The notes under the pieces: model-generated
What the model was told of the DNA's origin: nothing
Databases searched by the model: none
Seen by the model: the letters and a program-made list of their open reading frames with translations, nothing else
Shown: one piece after another, positions 18,157 through 26,553 of the stretch
How the letters are laid out: each line of letters begins with the position of its first letter
Position numbering within the stretch: position 1 is the first letter of the stretch
From: CAHJXF01 sp964657795
Lineage (GTDB): Bacteria > Pseudomonadota > Gammaproteobacteria > Burkholderiales > Burkholderiaceae_D
NCBI GenBank assembly: GCA_964657795.1
Contig: CAZZWS010000001.1
Span: 1 to 64,000, forward strand
Reading direction: 5' to 3'
DNA: 64,000 bases
Position numbers and translations under genes: made by a program

Positions 18157-19239
18157 TCAACGACCCACCGCGCACGACGTCGTCGCCAGCGCGTCGGCCC
18201 GGGTCTTCAAGACCTTGCCTTGCGGCGTGTCACCGTTGTTGGCCTGCACGTTGAACGGATAATTTCCCCACCACGCGCCGGCCGCCCAATACGTCCATCC
18301 GTACCAGACATCGCGATCCTCCTCGATCACCGCGAGCGCGTCGTCCAGCGCCTTGAGGCATTCCGGTCGTTGCGAGACGCCGAACTCGCCCAGCATCAGC
18401 CGGACGTGATTGACCTTCGCCCAGACACCCGTCCGCGCGAGGATCTGCGGCACCCGCGTCGCGGCGTCGCAGGTCTCGCCGGTACCCGAGAAGTTGCCGT
18501 CGAAGTATTGATGCACTTCGAAGACCACGGCGTCGTCGTCGCGGGCGAGCGGCAGCAGCACGTCTGCATTCGACCGGCCCGGCGCCCCGTCCATCCAGCT
18601 GTGCGCGCCATCCCAATGGGTGCCGGGGATCAGGACCACGTTGGGCGCCGCGGTGGAGCGGATCGCCGCGAGCGTCTCCTTCGCGATCGCGCCCCACGCG
18701 ACGACGTCGACTTCCTTCGGTTCGTTCATCAGGCCGAACACGACGTTGCGATCGCCGCCGAACTGCTGCGCGATCCGCTTCCACAGGTTGGGCAACGCAC
18801 CCTTCGGCGCGTCGCTTCGATCGAGGGCGACGCCGCGGTACATGCCGTAGTTGTGGACGTCCAGGACCACCGTCAGTCCCGCGATGCGGGCCTGGTCGAC
18901 CACCGCCGTGAGCCGCGCAAGTTCGGCGGGGTCGAGCGGACCGGACGCTTTCGGCTGCAGTCGTTCCCACAGGAAAGGCACGCGCATCAGCTTGAGGTCG
19001 AGGCGCTTCGTCAACGCGATCTCTCCCGCCGCCGGGAAGATGTAGTCGCGAGCATAGACCGCGGGTTGCCGGTCGCCGTTGAATTCGCCGCCCGCGATGT
19101 TGACGCCGGGCAGCGTCGCGTTGCAGGTCGCGCCGAACGCGCTCAGCGGCGACATCAGCAAACCGGTCAGCGCCGCGGCGGAAGCGCGCCCGCGCAGCGA
19201 CCGGGCGGAGCGACCGCGCGATGGACGAATGTCTTTCAT
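18157..19239 (-). CDS. Secreted GH5-family glycoside hydrolase (cellulase-like)
   Basis: A 360-aa endoglycanase-like enzyme. A basic N-terminus and hydrophobic stretch (AAALTGLLMSPLSAFGA, 20-37) form a signal peptide, so it acts in the periplasm or outside. The GH5 pattern is clear: the acid/base Glu in LMNEPKE (E173), the nucleophile Glu in LGEFG (E285), plus LDVHNYG (H129) and EVHQYFDG (H243/Y245). The start overlaps the upstream GT4 stop (ATGA, 19236-19239). A glycanase inside an EPS operon usually trims or releases the polymer. A beta-1,4-glucan target would fit a cellobiose-containing backbone, but that is inference. Confidence 0.9.
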   Translation of the reverse strand: MKDIRPSRGRSARSLRGRASAAALTGLLMSPLSAFGATCNATLPGVNIAGGEFNGDRQPAVYARDYIFPAAGEIALTKRLDLKLMRVPFLWERLQPKASGPLDPAELARLTAVVDQARIAGLTVVLDVHNYGMYRGVALDRSDAPKGALPNLWKRIAQQFGGDRNVVFGLMNEPKEVDVVAWGAIAKETLAAIRSTAAPNVVLIPGTHWDGAHSWMDGAPGRSNADVLLPLARDDDAVVFEVHQYFDGNFSGTGETCDAATRVPQILARTGVWAKVNHVRLMLGEFGVSQRPECLKALDDALAVIEEDRDVWYGWTYWAAGAWWGNYPFNVQANNGDTPQGKVLKTRADALATTSCAVGR

Positions 19240-20384
19240 GAAGGCACCGAGTGGATTGCCGTGTCGCGTGAAGCGAGTGCTTCGCGATAGATCGTCTCGT
19301 AGCGGTCGACGACCAGCGGCCACTCGTAGCGACCGGTGAAGGCCACGACGCGCGCGCGTTCGCGGGCGTCCCCGGGCTGGCCCGACGCGACGAATCGCAG
19401 CACCTGATCGGCGCTGGCGTCGGACGCTTGCCCCAGCGGCAGCAGGAGGCCGCATCGCGCGTCGGCGAGCACCTTGCGGAACGGAGGGATGTCGCCGAGG
19501 ATCGGAACCAGGCCGGCGCTCATCGCTTCGATGGCCGCGATGCCGAAGCCCTCGTGGCGCGACAGGCAGCCGAAGTAGCTCGCACGGCCGATCAGCGTTC
19601 GAAGCTCGTCGTCCGAGGGCGACTCGTGCAGCTCGATCGCGTCGACGAGCCCGCGTTCGCGGATGTGCGCGGTCATGTCGGCGCGCGTCAGGTCGTACGG
19701 ACGACCCGCGACGATCAACCGCCACCGGGGGTCTTCCACACGCAGCGCGCGCATCAGGTCGAGCAGCTCGACGAGGCCCTTGTTCTGCGACCAGCGACCG
19801 AAATAGATCATCACCGGCACGAGGTCGCGGGCGGCGGCGTCGCGGAAGCGCTCGATGTCCACGCCGTTCTCGGCGACCACGACCCTGGCGCCGGCGATCG
19901 TCCTGAACACCGCGCCGTCGTTGTCGCTCGTGGCGACGATGCGGCGGTAGCCCGAGGCGGACCAACGCGTGATCGTGTTGAACCACACGCGCTTCAACGT
20001 CGACGCGAACGCGGTGTGGAAGAAGCCGCCGTGCGTCGACGCGACCATCGGCTTGCGATGGATGAAGCGTGTCGCGGACAGCCAGTCGAAGAAGAAATCG
20101 ACGGCATGGACGTGGACGAGATCGGCGTCGCGGAGATGCGCGATCACCTGAGGGCAGAGCGGGTAGCGGGTCGACCCTGTCCACGCGAGCCGCTCGACGC
20201 GAACGCCGTCGATGGTCTCGTTGGCAGGCAGACGACGATCGCGCGCGCTGAACAGGCGGTCGAGCGTGACGACCGTGACGTCGTGACCCAGACGCTGCCA
20301 CTGTTCGCGGGCGAGCCGGGACACCACCGCTTCGAGGCCGCCGACCGACGGGACGTATTGTCGAACCACGTGAACGATCCGCAT
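19236..20384 (-). CDS. GT4 mannosyltransferase, GumH/AceC-like
   Basis: A 382-aa GT4 enzyme. The start VHVVRQYVPSVGGLEAVV (4-21) closely resembles GumH/AceC, which adds alpha-1,3-mannose from GDP-mannose to the lipid-linked cellobiose in xanthan and acetan synthesis. The donor-binding domain has YFGRWSQNKGL (194-204) and the E-x7-E motif E278...E286 in HEGFGIAAIEAMSAG. It lies directly between the GumM-like and GH5 genes: 8 bases after the first and overlapping the second. The family is secure; the mannose specificity is inferred. Confidence 0.87.
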   Translation of the reverse strand: MRIVHVVRQYVPSVGGLEAVVSRLAREQWQRLGHDVTVVTLDRLFSARDRRLPANETIDGVRVERLAWTGSTRYPLCPQVIAHLRDADLVHVHAVDFFFDWLSATRFIHRKPMVASTHGGFFHTAFASTLKRVWFNTITRWSASGYRRIVATSDNDGAVFRTIAGARVVVAENGVDIERFRDAAARDLVPVMIYFGRWSQNKGLVELLDLMRALRVEDPRWRLIVAGRPYDLTRADMTAHIRERGLVDAIELHESPSDDELRTLIGRASYFGCLSRHEGFGIAAIEAMSAGLVPILGDIPPFRKVLADARCGLLLPLGQASDASADQVLRFVASGQPGDARERARVVAFTGRYEWPLVVDRYETIYREALASRDTAIHSVPS

Positions 20385-20392
20385 GGTTCGAT

Positions 20393-21202
20393 TCAGGAAG
20401 CGCGACCGGGGCCGCCGCGTGCGGCGACACGCTCGGCCCTCTGTGCGCGCCAGCAGTGCGCGAAGAAGGCGACGAGGTCGATCGAGTAGCGCTTCAGCAA
20501 ACGCCGCGGCTCCTGGAGCAGGCGGTAGATCCACTCGAGCCGCAACTGCCGTACGCGCTGCGGCGCGCGGGACACACCGCCCGAGACGAAGTCGAACAGC
20601 GCCCCGACACCGATCACGAGCGGCACGGCGTGCCGACCTCGATTGGAAACGATCCACTGCGCCTGTCGCGGGTCGCCCAACGCCACGAACAGGATGTCGG
20701 GCTTCGCGCCGACGATGGCGCCGGTCACGGCCTCCGGGTCGGCCATGTCGTCGTAGCCGTCGAGCGCCCCGACGATCGTCACGTTCGGCAGACGGCTCCA
20801 GACGGCCGCGGTGCCGCGGACGGCGGCGGGTCGCGCACCGAGCAGGAACACCCGCGTCGGGCGATCGAGCGCAGCCAGGAGACGTGGGGTGAAGTCCGTG
20901 CCGTTCAGGTTCTCGGGGAAGAAGCTGCGTGCGACGAGCCACGATGCGATGTCGAGCCCGATGCCATCGTTGACGATCAGCGTCTCGGGTCCGTGCAGCG
21001 CGCTCGCCATGCGATGACAGGTCATCACGAAGTTGGTGTTGGCGAACACCAGCTCCGTGGCCCGGCGTTCGGAGCGACGCGACGCCAGCAATCCGATCAG
21101 CTCGTCGCTCCGTGTGCAGAGGATGCGGAAGCCACCGATCGAACGAGTCGTTGGGTTCGGCGCTGGTTCAGGCGTTGAGGTTGGCGCCGATGTCGGACTC
21201 AT
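20393..21202 (-). CDS. WecG/TagA/CpsF-family glucosyltransferase, GumM-like (GT26)
   Basis: A 269-aa GT26 enzyme. It shows the family blocks VNDGIGLDIAS (77-87, with the catalytic Asp), NGTDFTPRLL (100-109), VFLLGARPA and FVALGDPRQAQWI. In xanthan synthesis GumM adds the second glucose in beta-1,4 linkage to Glc-PP-undecaprenol made by GumD. The GumH-like gene follows at once, in the order of the reactions. The start overlaps the polymerase stop (ATGA, 21199-21202). The specific GumM role is inferred from context. Confidence 0.87.
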   Translation of the reverse strand: MSPTSAPTSTPEPAPNPTTRSIGGFRILCTRSDELIGLLASRRSERRATELVFANTNFVMTCHRMASALHGPETLIVNDGIGLDIASWLVARSFFPENLNGTDFTPRLLAALDRPTRVFLLGARPAAVRGTAAVWSRLPNVTIVGALDGYDDMADPEAVTGAIVGAKPDILFVALGDPRQAQWIVSNRGRHAVPLVIGVGALFDFVSGGVSRAPQRVRQLRLEWIYRLLQEPRRLLKRYSIDLVAFFAHCWRAQRAERVAARGGPGRAS

Positions 21203-22491
21203 GGCGTCGCCACGTCCACATTCCCGAGCGCGGGACTGATGCGCAGGGAATCGACGATCGACCGGTGCGCGATGATCGTCCCAAGCAGCAGCCAGAGGAT
21301 GGCCGTGGTCTTCAGCGAAAACAGCGACGAGCCGCTGATCGTCAGGTTGAGCGCGACGTAGGCGGCGGCGTTGAAGTGATATCGCCGCGCCTGCTGGTCC
21401 TTGAGCGGCATCACCGAGAAGAGGAACCAGAGCAGCAGGCAGATGACGATGCCCGTCCGCTGGATGATGTAGCCGTAGCCAGCGTCCAGCGAAATCACGT
21501 CAGGGAATCCGAGCCATGCGCTCCAGGGCATTCCCAGGAGATTACGGCCCGAAACCTGGAAGCGGCCGATGATGTTGTCGCCCTGACCATGCGGTCCGTA
21601 CCAGACGGCCATCACCATCAGCAGCATGGCAGCGAACGGGAGCACGGCTGCGATGAGTCGCACCTTCCAGATGCCGGAGAGGCGAACAGCGCAGAGGACG
21701 AGGATCGATATGGAGCCGAAGCGTGCGTCGGCCATGACGATCATCGCGGCGGCCAGCGCCATCAGTAACGCCGCTTCCCGGAATTCTTCGCGCGGCTTCG
21801 ACAAGGCCCACGCGGCCGTGAGCACCGCGAAATTACCGAGAGCGACGGGTTCCAGGAAGAACGACGAGATGCGTCGTGGGCCGAGGAACGGGAAGAGTGA
21901 ACGCCCGATGCCTTCCGGCCGGACTTGCAGGACGCTCAAGGCGAAGGGATTGTTGGCACCGAATCCACGTGACGTGTAGAAAGCGATCGAATCGAAAAAC
22001 GTGCCGTAGAACGTCGGAAAGATGAACTCGACGAGGCCCAGCGCGACCGCGACGATGGCGAGATTTCTCAGTACCCGTTCGGCGACGACGCGGTTGTTCA
22101 ACGCGTATCCCAGCCAGACGAACACGACCGGCATCAACAGGTCGCGCGCCGCCTTGAAGTCGTTGCCCTGCTGCAGGACGGCGAGGACGAAATAATTCAG
22201 GCAGATACACAGCGCCGCCAGCAACATGCCCAAGTTCAGCCGCGCGATCAACACCGGCGTCGCCGCCATGAAGATCAACACCTCGACGAGGATCAGCGAC
22301 GCGTTGGGCATGCGCGCCACGCGGGTATTGAGGAAGCAGAGCACCAGCGGATAGAGCGCGGCGGCGTACGCCAGCCACATCACCGTCAGCGTGGTCAGGT
22401 CGGTCTTCTCGCGGGCGGGTCGACGCCCGCTTGTCGCCACGGCGCCCGCGGGCGGGAGACCGCGCGCGACGTAATACGCATGCGTCGACAT
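21199..22491 (-). CDS. Wzy-like exopolysaccharide polymerase (GumE-like)
   Basis: A 430-aa multi-spanning membrane protein with about ten or eleven hydrophobic segments, beginning near residue 35, and a longer polar loop around residues 160-215 (TSRGFGANNPFALSV through RRISSFFLEP) that would face the periplasm. This fits Wzy/GumE polymerases, which join repeat units on the periplasmic side. Such proteins have little sequence conservation, so the call leans on topology and context: it sits between the chain-length pair and the GumM/GumH-like genes. The gap of 85 bases upstream holds nothing notable. Confidence 0.78.
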   Translation of the reverse strand: MSTHAYYVARGLPPAGAVATSGRRPAREKTDLTTLTVMWLAYAAALYPLVLCFLNTRVARMPNASLILVEVLIFMAATPVLIARLNLGMLLAALCICLNYFVLAVLQQGNDFKAARDLLMPVVFVWLGYALNNRVVAERVLRNLAIVAVALGLVEFIFPTFYGTFFDSIAFYTSRGFGANNPFALSVLQVRPEGIGRSLFPFLGPRRISSFFLEPVALGNFAVLTAAWALSKPREEFREAALLMALAAAMIVMADARFGSISILVLCAVRLSGIWKVRLIAAVLPFAAMLLMVMAVWYGPHGQGDNIIGRFQVSGRNLLGMPWSAWLGFPDVISLDAGYGYIIQRTGIVICLLLWFLFSVMPLKDQQARRYHFNAAAYVALNLTISGSSLFSLKTTAILWLLLGTIIAHRSIVDSLRISPALGNVDVATP

Positions 22492-22576
22492 CGGGGCGGC
22501 GAACTTGCGAATGGTCGTTCCTTCGAGCGCGCTCGCCGGTCCTGCCGCGAGCTTCAGCGACGGGTCAAAAGCCGAT

Positions 22577-23467
22577 TCAGAGCTGATTGACCACGGAGCC
22601 GACGAGGTGGGCGCCGCATTCGCGCAATGCCGTCACGATGTTGGCGATCGATTGGATCGAGGTGCGATCCTGGCGTGTCACCAGCACCGACGCGCCGGCC
22701 CGGGCCGCGATGATCTGAGCGTCCGCGCCGTAGTCCCACGGCGGGGTGTCGATCAGGACGACGTCGAACTGCTCGCGGGCGGCGTCGAGCAGCCGCGAGA
22801 AGGTGGGTCGTGACAGCAGTTCCTGAGGATTGGGCGGCATCGCACCGGCGGTCAGCACCGTTAGCTTCGACAGCGCCGCGATCGTCCGCGCCGCTTCCAG
22901 TCCGGCCCGCTCGCTCAACACCGTGGCGAGACCGACTTCGTTCGGCAAACGGAACAACAGGTGCTGCTGCGGATCGCGCAGGTCCGCATCGATCAGCAAG
23001 GTCCGTTCGCCAAGCTGCGCGAACAGGACGGCGAGATTCGCCGACATGAAGCTGCGACCGACCGCCGCCTCCGGTCCGATCAGCGCGATTGACTTGCGCT
23101 CCGGCGTCGTGTCCAGCCAGCGCAGCATCAACTGCGTGCGCAACTGGCGCAGCGCCTCCACCGTGAAGTGGCCCGGTCGGAACGCGGCGATGACCTCGGC
23201 CGCGATCGACGGATCGCCGATCGGCAGCACCGCATGTTCGTATTGCCGCGCGAGCGCGAAGCGGATGTCCTCCTGCGTCAGCAGGCCCAGTTCGAGCGCC
23301 GCTTCGCCGAACCGCAGGCCGCGTTCGCGCTGCGCGCGCAGGATGCGATCGGCGTCCTCGGGTCGGAGGCGCCCGGCATCGATCAGCAGGCTGCCGATGG
23401 AGCGGTCGCGCAACGGGATGATCGTGCTCCCGGAATCGCCGGTCGAGAGGTGGGGATAGGCTGACAT
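22577..23467 (-). CDS. epsG: EpsG-type chain-length tyrosine-kinase homologue
   Basis: A 296-aa P-loop protein of the BY-kinase/EpsG family, the cytosolic partner of EpsF in chain-length control. Residues 22-80 form a small helical domain (IGSLLIDAGRLRPEDADRIL then LGLLTQEDIRFALARQY) like the N-terminal domain of GspE-type ATPases. The ATPase part has a Walker-A-like GPEAAVGRS (131-139) with Arg138 where Lys is usual, Walker A' LLIDADLRDP (157-166) and Walker B VVLIDTPP. The C-terminus ends at VVNQL with no tyrosine cluster. ATG 23467 is used; a TTG seven codons earlier is less likely because it would overlap epsF. Confidence 0.88.
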   Translation of the reverse strand: MSAYPHLSTGDSGSTIIPLRDRSIGSLLIDAGRLRPEDADRILRAQRERGLRFGEAALELGLLTQEDIRFALARQYEHAVLPIGDPSIAAEVIAAFRPGHFTVEALRQLRTQLMLRWLDTTPERKSIALIGPEAAVGRSFMSANLAVLFAQLGERTLLIDADLRDPQQHLLFRLPNEVGLATVLSERAGLEAARTIAALSKLTVLTAGAMPPNPQELLSRPTFSRLLDAAREQFDVVLIDTPPWDYGADAQIIAARAGASVLVTRQDRTSIQSIANIVTALRECGAHLVGSVVNQL

Positions 23468-23477
23468 GGGGTGATCC

Positions 23478-24887
23478 TCAGGGCGCAAGCAGCCCGGACG
23501 GCCGCTGCGACCCCGGCAATGCGAGTCGTGGAATGCGGGCGAGACGCGCGGACGGCACCACCGCCAGGACCGGAAGACCGGTATAGACGAGCAGGTCTTC
23601 GCTGCTGCGGATGACCGGGTTGAAGAACTCGCGGCCGATGGCGAGGATCACGCCGACCAGCGTGCCGACCAGCAGGGACATCAGCAGCGTGAGCCGCACG
23701 TTCGGAAAGCTGGCGCCGGAGGGCACGGTGGCGCGATCGAGCAGCGAGACGTCCGTCTGCTGGGCCTGGCTCTCGAGCGTGGTCTGGGTCTGCCGCTGCA
23801 TCACGAGGTCGTAGGCGCGTTGCGCGTTCTCGACTTCCTTCTGCATCACGTCGGCCTGGTCGCGGTCCTGCTGAAGCGACAGCACGCGCTGGCGCTGCTT
23901 GTCGAAAGCCGCCTGGATCTCGGCGAGGCGGTCTGCGCTGACCCTTTGTGCGGAGCCCACCGACGAGGTCACCTGCCCGATCTCCGCATTGAGGCGCGCG
24001 CGGATCGCGGCGAGCTCTCCCTGGGCCTGGCGATAGGCCGGATGATTCGGTCCGAGGCGCGACGACATCTCCTGAACCTTGACCTGCTGCGACGACAGCT
24101 GGCTCTTCAGCTGCTGGACGAGCGGGTTCGACATGATCTCGGGCGACGTCGACGCGTTGCCGCTCGTGCCGTGCAGGCGCGACGCCGAATCCGCGACCTG
24201 CCCCTGGGCCGACGCGAGCTGCGACGAGTATTCCGTGAGGCGGGCATTCTCGATGTCGAGACGCCCGCCGGCATTGACGAGGCCGTGCTCCTTCTCGAAA
24301 GCCGACAGGCGCCCCTGCGCCTTTCCGACGCGATCGCGCAGTTCCACCAGCCGCTGGTCGAAGAACGCGACGAATTGACGCGCAGGATCGGTCCGCAACT
24401 CCAGGGTCGTGTCGAGATAGGCGCTCGCGAACGCGTTCGCGAGCTTGGCCGCGTAGACCGGATCGGTCGAGGTGTAGAGGATGTCGATGACGTTGCTGTC
24501 GGGATTGTTCACCGTCGACACGCCGGATGTGACGATCCCTCCGAGCCACGCGTCGAAGTCGCCGGGTCGGTCGGCCTTTTCCCACGCTGCCTTCAGGTTG
24601 GCGTCCGTGTCCATATGCAGTTCCTGCACGACCCGCTTGGCGACCCGTGGTCGCTTGACGATCTCGGCCTGGGTCGCCATCGAGATGCCGCTCGCCTGGG
24701 TCTGCGAGGAACCGCCGAGCATCAGCGGATCGGCGCCGTGGCCGTTGACCACGACCGACGCCGTTGCGACGTAGCGCTTCGGAATCACGGTGACCACAAG
24801 CGCTGCGATGCCGACGAAGACGAGCAGCGAACCGATGATCCACCACCTGCGTGCGGCGAGGATCCTCAACAGGTGATGAATGGTCAT
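23478..24887 (-). CDS. epsF: EpsF-type chain-length determinant (Wzz/PCP family)
   Basis: A 469-aa polysaccharide co-polymerase of the inner membrane. Transmembrane segments lie at about 16-36 (WIIGSLLVFVGIAALVV) and 405-430 (LTLLMSLLVGTLVGVILAI). Between them is a periplasmic domain rich in helical coiled-coil sequence (about 165-375). The Pro-rich stretch before TM2 (TVPSGASFPNVR) is typical. It sets chain length together with EpsG, which follows 10 bases later. The ATG at 24887 abuts the epsE stop directly (TAAATG). Confidence 0.93.
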   Translation of the reverse strand: MTIHHLLRILAARRWWIIGSLLVFVGIAALVVTVIPKRYVATASVVVNGHGADPLMLGGSSQTQASGISMATQAEIVKRPRVAKRVVQELHMDTDANLKAAWEKADRPGDFDAWLGGIVTSGVSTVNNPDSNVIDILYTSTDPVYAAKLANAFASAYLDTTLELRTDPARQFVAFFDQRLVELRDRVGKAQGRLSAFEKEHGLVNAGGRLDIENARLTEYSSQLASAQGQVADSASRLHGTSGNASTSPEIMSNPLVQQLKSQLSSQQVKVQEMSSRLGPNHPAYRQAQGELAAIRARLNAEIGQVTSSVGSAQRVSADRLAEIQAAFDKQRQRVLSLQQDRDQADVMQKEVENAQRAYDLVMQRQTQTTLESQAQQTDVSLLDRATVPSGASFPNVRLTLLMSLLVGTLVGVILAIGREFFNPVIRSSEDLLVYTGLPVLAVVPSARLARIPRLALPGSQRPSGLLAP

Positions 24888-25733
24888 TTAGAAGAGGCTT
24901 TCGTTGACGTAGATCACGTCATCGGGAGAAACGAGATCGTTCAGATCGGCGGACTTCTTTTCCGGCACGCCCTGGGCATTGCGGCGGACCACGCGCAGGA
25001 AGTGTTCGGTGCCCCGCGCGGTCAGGCCGCCACCGGCCGCGAGCGCCTGCCGCATGGTCATGTTGCGCTCGATGCGAAAACTCCCGGGATGGGCGACCTC
25101 GCCGTAGATGTAGAAGGTCGGGGCACGTGGCACGTACACCGTGTCGCCGCCGGCGACCGGAATGTCCTCGTCGGTGAGGTCCTTGCGGTAAAGCGTGTCG
25201 ATGTCGATCTCGCGCCGGAACGGCTTGCCGTCCCGCGCGCCGGTGACGATGATCGAATCGGCCCCGCCCGGCGCGAGTCCACCGGCCTCGGCCAGCATCT
25301 GCGAGATGCGCGTGTTGAACGTCTCGAGAGGATAGGAACCCGGCCGGTTCACTTGCCCCAGCACCGAGATCTTGTTGCCCCGGATCGTCAGCAACGAGAT
25401 ATTGACCTGCGGCTGCTTGATGAAGCCGCCGTCCTTCAGCGCTTTCGCGATCTTCGCTTCGGCGCTGCCGATGTCGAGTCCGCCGAGCGCGATGACCCCG
25501 ACCAGGGGATAGTTGATCGAACCATCCTCGGACACCCGCGTCTCGAGCGTCATGTCGGGATTCTGGTAGACCGCGACGCGAATCGCGTCGCCGGATGCGA
25601 GTCGGTAGTTGCTACCGGGGTCGGAGCCCGCGGCCAGCGCTTGACCGCTGCACAAAGCGAGGCAGACGGTCCATAGCAGTGCCAAAAGCGAACGCTGGCA
25701 GGCACGCGTGCGGCCGAACGGCAAATTCATCAT
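24888..25733 (-). CDS. epsE: EpsE-type polysaccharide export protein (Wza family)
   Basis: A 281-aa exported protein of the outer-membrane polysaccharide export family. After a signal peptide (LLALLWTVCLALCSGQALA) comes a Poly_export domain (SNYRLASGDAIRVAVYQNPDM) and two SLBB-like repeats (ISVLGQVNRPGSYPL; FYIYGEVAHPGSFRI). No clear lipobox is seen, so it may not be lipid-anchored like E. coli Wza. The start is ATG 25733 because AGGGAGA lies six bases upstream; an ATG at 25751 would sit in front of that site. It heads the EPS assembly operon (epsE-F-G, polymerase, GumM-like, GumH-like, GH5, two GT2). Confidence 0.92.
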   Translation of the reverse strand: MMNLPFGRTRACQRSLLALLWTVCLALCSGQALAAGSDPGSNYRLASGDAIRVAVYQNPDMTLETRVSEDGSINYPLVGVIALGGLDIGSAEAKIAKALKDGGFIKQPQVNISLLTIRGNKISVLGQVNRPGSYPLETFNTRISQMLAEAGGLAPGGADSIIVTGARDGKPFRREIDIDTLYRKDLTDEDIPVAGGDTVYVPRAPTFYIYGEVAHPGSFRIERNMTMRQALAAGGGLTARGTEHFLRVVRRNAQGVPEKKSADLNDLVSPDDVIYVNESLF

Positions 25734-25891
25734 GTTCCATCTCCCTGGCATCGCATTTCGATCGAACGCGAGTGCGCTTGCTGTACCGGGTCGTGCGATG
25801 CGACCTCAGTCGATGCGACCCACCCGACGCTGAGTCACGACGCAAACTGACAAGCGTGGGCCATCAGAACACGCTTCTTGCGGCGGGCTTG

Positions 25892-26314
25892 TCAGACGAT
25901 ACGACGTAAAAAGAAAAAGGCGCCGAGAGCCAACGTGGCCAGCAACGACGTCCAGCGGTCCCGCTGCGGCAACCTGAATCCGTGCCCGGTTTCGATCTGC
26001 GGTCCGACGCGGGCTGCCGGCGCGCTGAGGGCAGTGTCAAGAAATTCGACAGGATAGGCGTTCGTCAGCAGGTCGAGAGAACCGGCCCGCGCGAGCAGAG
26101 GCATGTCGATCCGTTCCACGGCGAAAGCCGTCGCATCGGCCGGGCGCAGCGACTGCATCGCCACCAGCGGCGCCGGGTAATGCGCGGTGCGTTGAACGGG
26201 CGCGGTGTCCGACGTTTCAGTGGCTCGAGTACTGGCCCCGATCGCCACGCTTGAAATCATCGCCGCCGTGAACGGCAACAACCTGATGACGACCTTCAGC
26301 GCAAGACGGAACAT
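25892..26314 (-). CDS. Small exported protein with PEP-CTERM-like tail but no PEP motif
   Basis: A 140-aa protein of unknown function. The N-terminus (LALKVVIRLLPFTAAMISSVAIGAS) is a signal peptide or anchor. The last 20 residues form one hydrophobic helix followed by Arg-Arg (SLLATLALGAFFFLRRIV), the architecture of a protein-sorting tail, but the preceding VPEP-type motif is absent. ATG 26314 is chosen because AAGGAG lies eight bases upstream. It lies between epsL and epsE, all on the minus strand, and has its own candidate sigma-54 promoter. I do not recognise a named family; a role in EPS export or surface anchoring is only suggested by position. Confidence 0.6.
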   Translation of the reverse strand: MFRLALKVVIRLLPFTAAMISSVAIGASTRATETSDTAPVQRTAHYPAPLVAMQSLRPADATAFAVERIDMPLLARAGSLDLLTNAYPVEFLDTALSAPAARVGPQIETGHGFRLPQRDRWTSLLATLALGAFFFLRRIV

Positions 26315-26349
26315 GGCTCGTACTCCTTGAAGCGGCGACGAAAGATAAA

Positions 26350-26365
26350 CGCAAGATTCGCGCCT
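26350..26365 (-). promoter_or_regulatory. Candidate sigma-54 promoter for the small exported protein
   Basis: The minus strand reads AGGCGCGAATCTTGCG. GG and GC are correctly spaced, the -12 TTGC is intact, and the -24 half differs from TGGCAYG at two positions. A start near 26339 would place the AAGGAG ribosome site and the ATG (26314) at normal distances. It might also feed the epsE operon, since no better promoter is seen in the 158 bases before epsE. Confidence 0.4.
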
Positions 26366-26495
26366 GAGCACGTCAGCAGATCGACCGATCAGCGCGGATG
26401 TGCTCGTGCAGCAAATCTTTCATCGTCCAGAGTAGTCGAATACCATGACAGTTCCGTTTACCTATGAAACGACTTGCAACCAAAGACCGCCAAAC

Positions 26496-26514
26496 ATTGG
26501 TGCGACGCACCAAT
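26496..26514. promoter_or_regulatory. Perfect 19-bp palindrome, candidate operator
   Basis: ATTGGTGCG and CGCACCAAT flank a single central A. The element lies between the end of epsL and the promoter-like sequence at 26350-26365, about 165 bases upstream of the predicted start of transcription. That distance suits an enhancer-type activator site for a sigma-54 promoter. It could also act as an RNA hairpin behind epsL, but there is no T-run. The other bases from 26315 to 26553 show nothing else I can support. Confidence 0.45.
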
Positions 26515-26553
26515 AGTACGCGATACGGAGCCTTCGGGTGCGTAACGGCAATG

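Noticed and set aside
23383..24846. A 487-codon frame overlapping epsF on the same strand
   Set aside because: epsF in its own frame has the expected membrane segments and coiled coil; the alternative is low-complexity.
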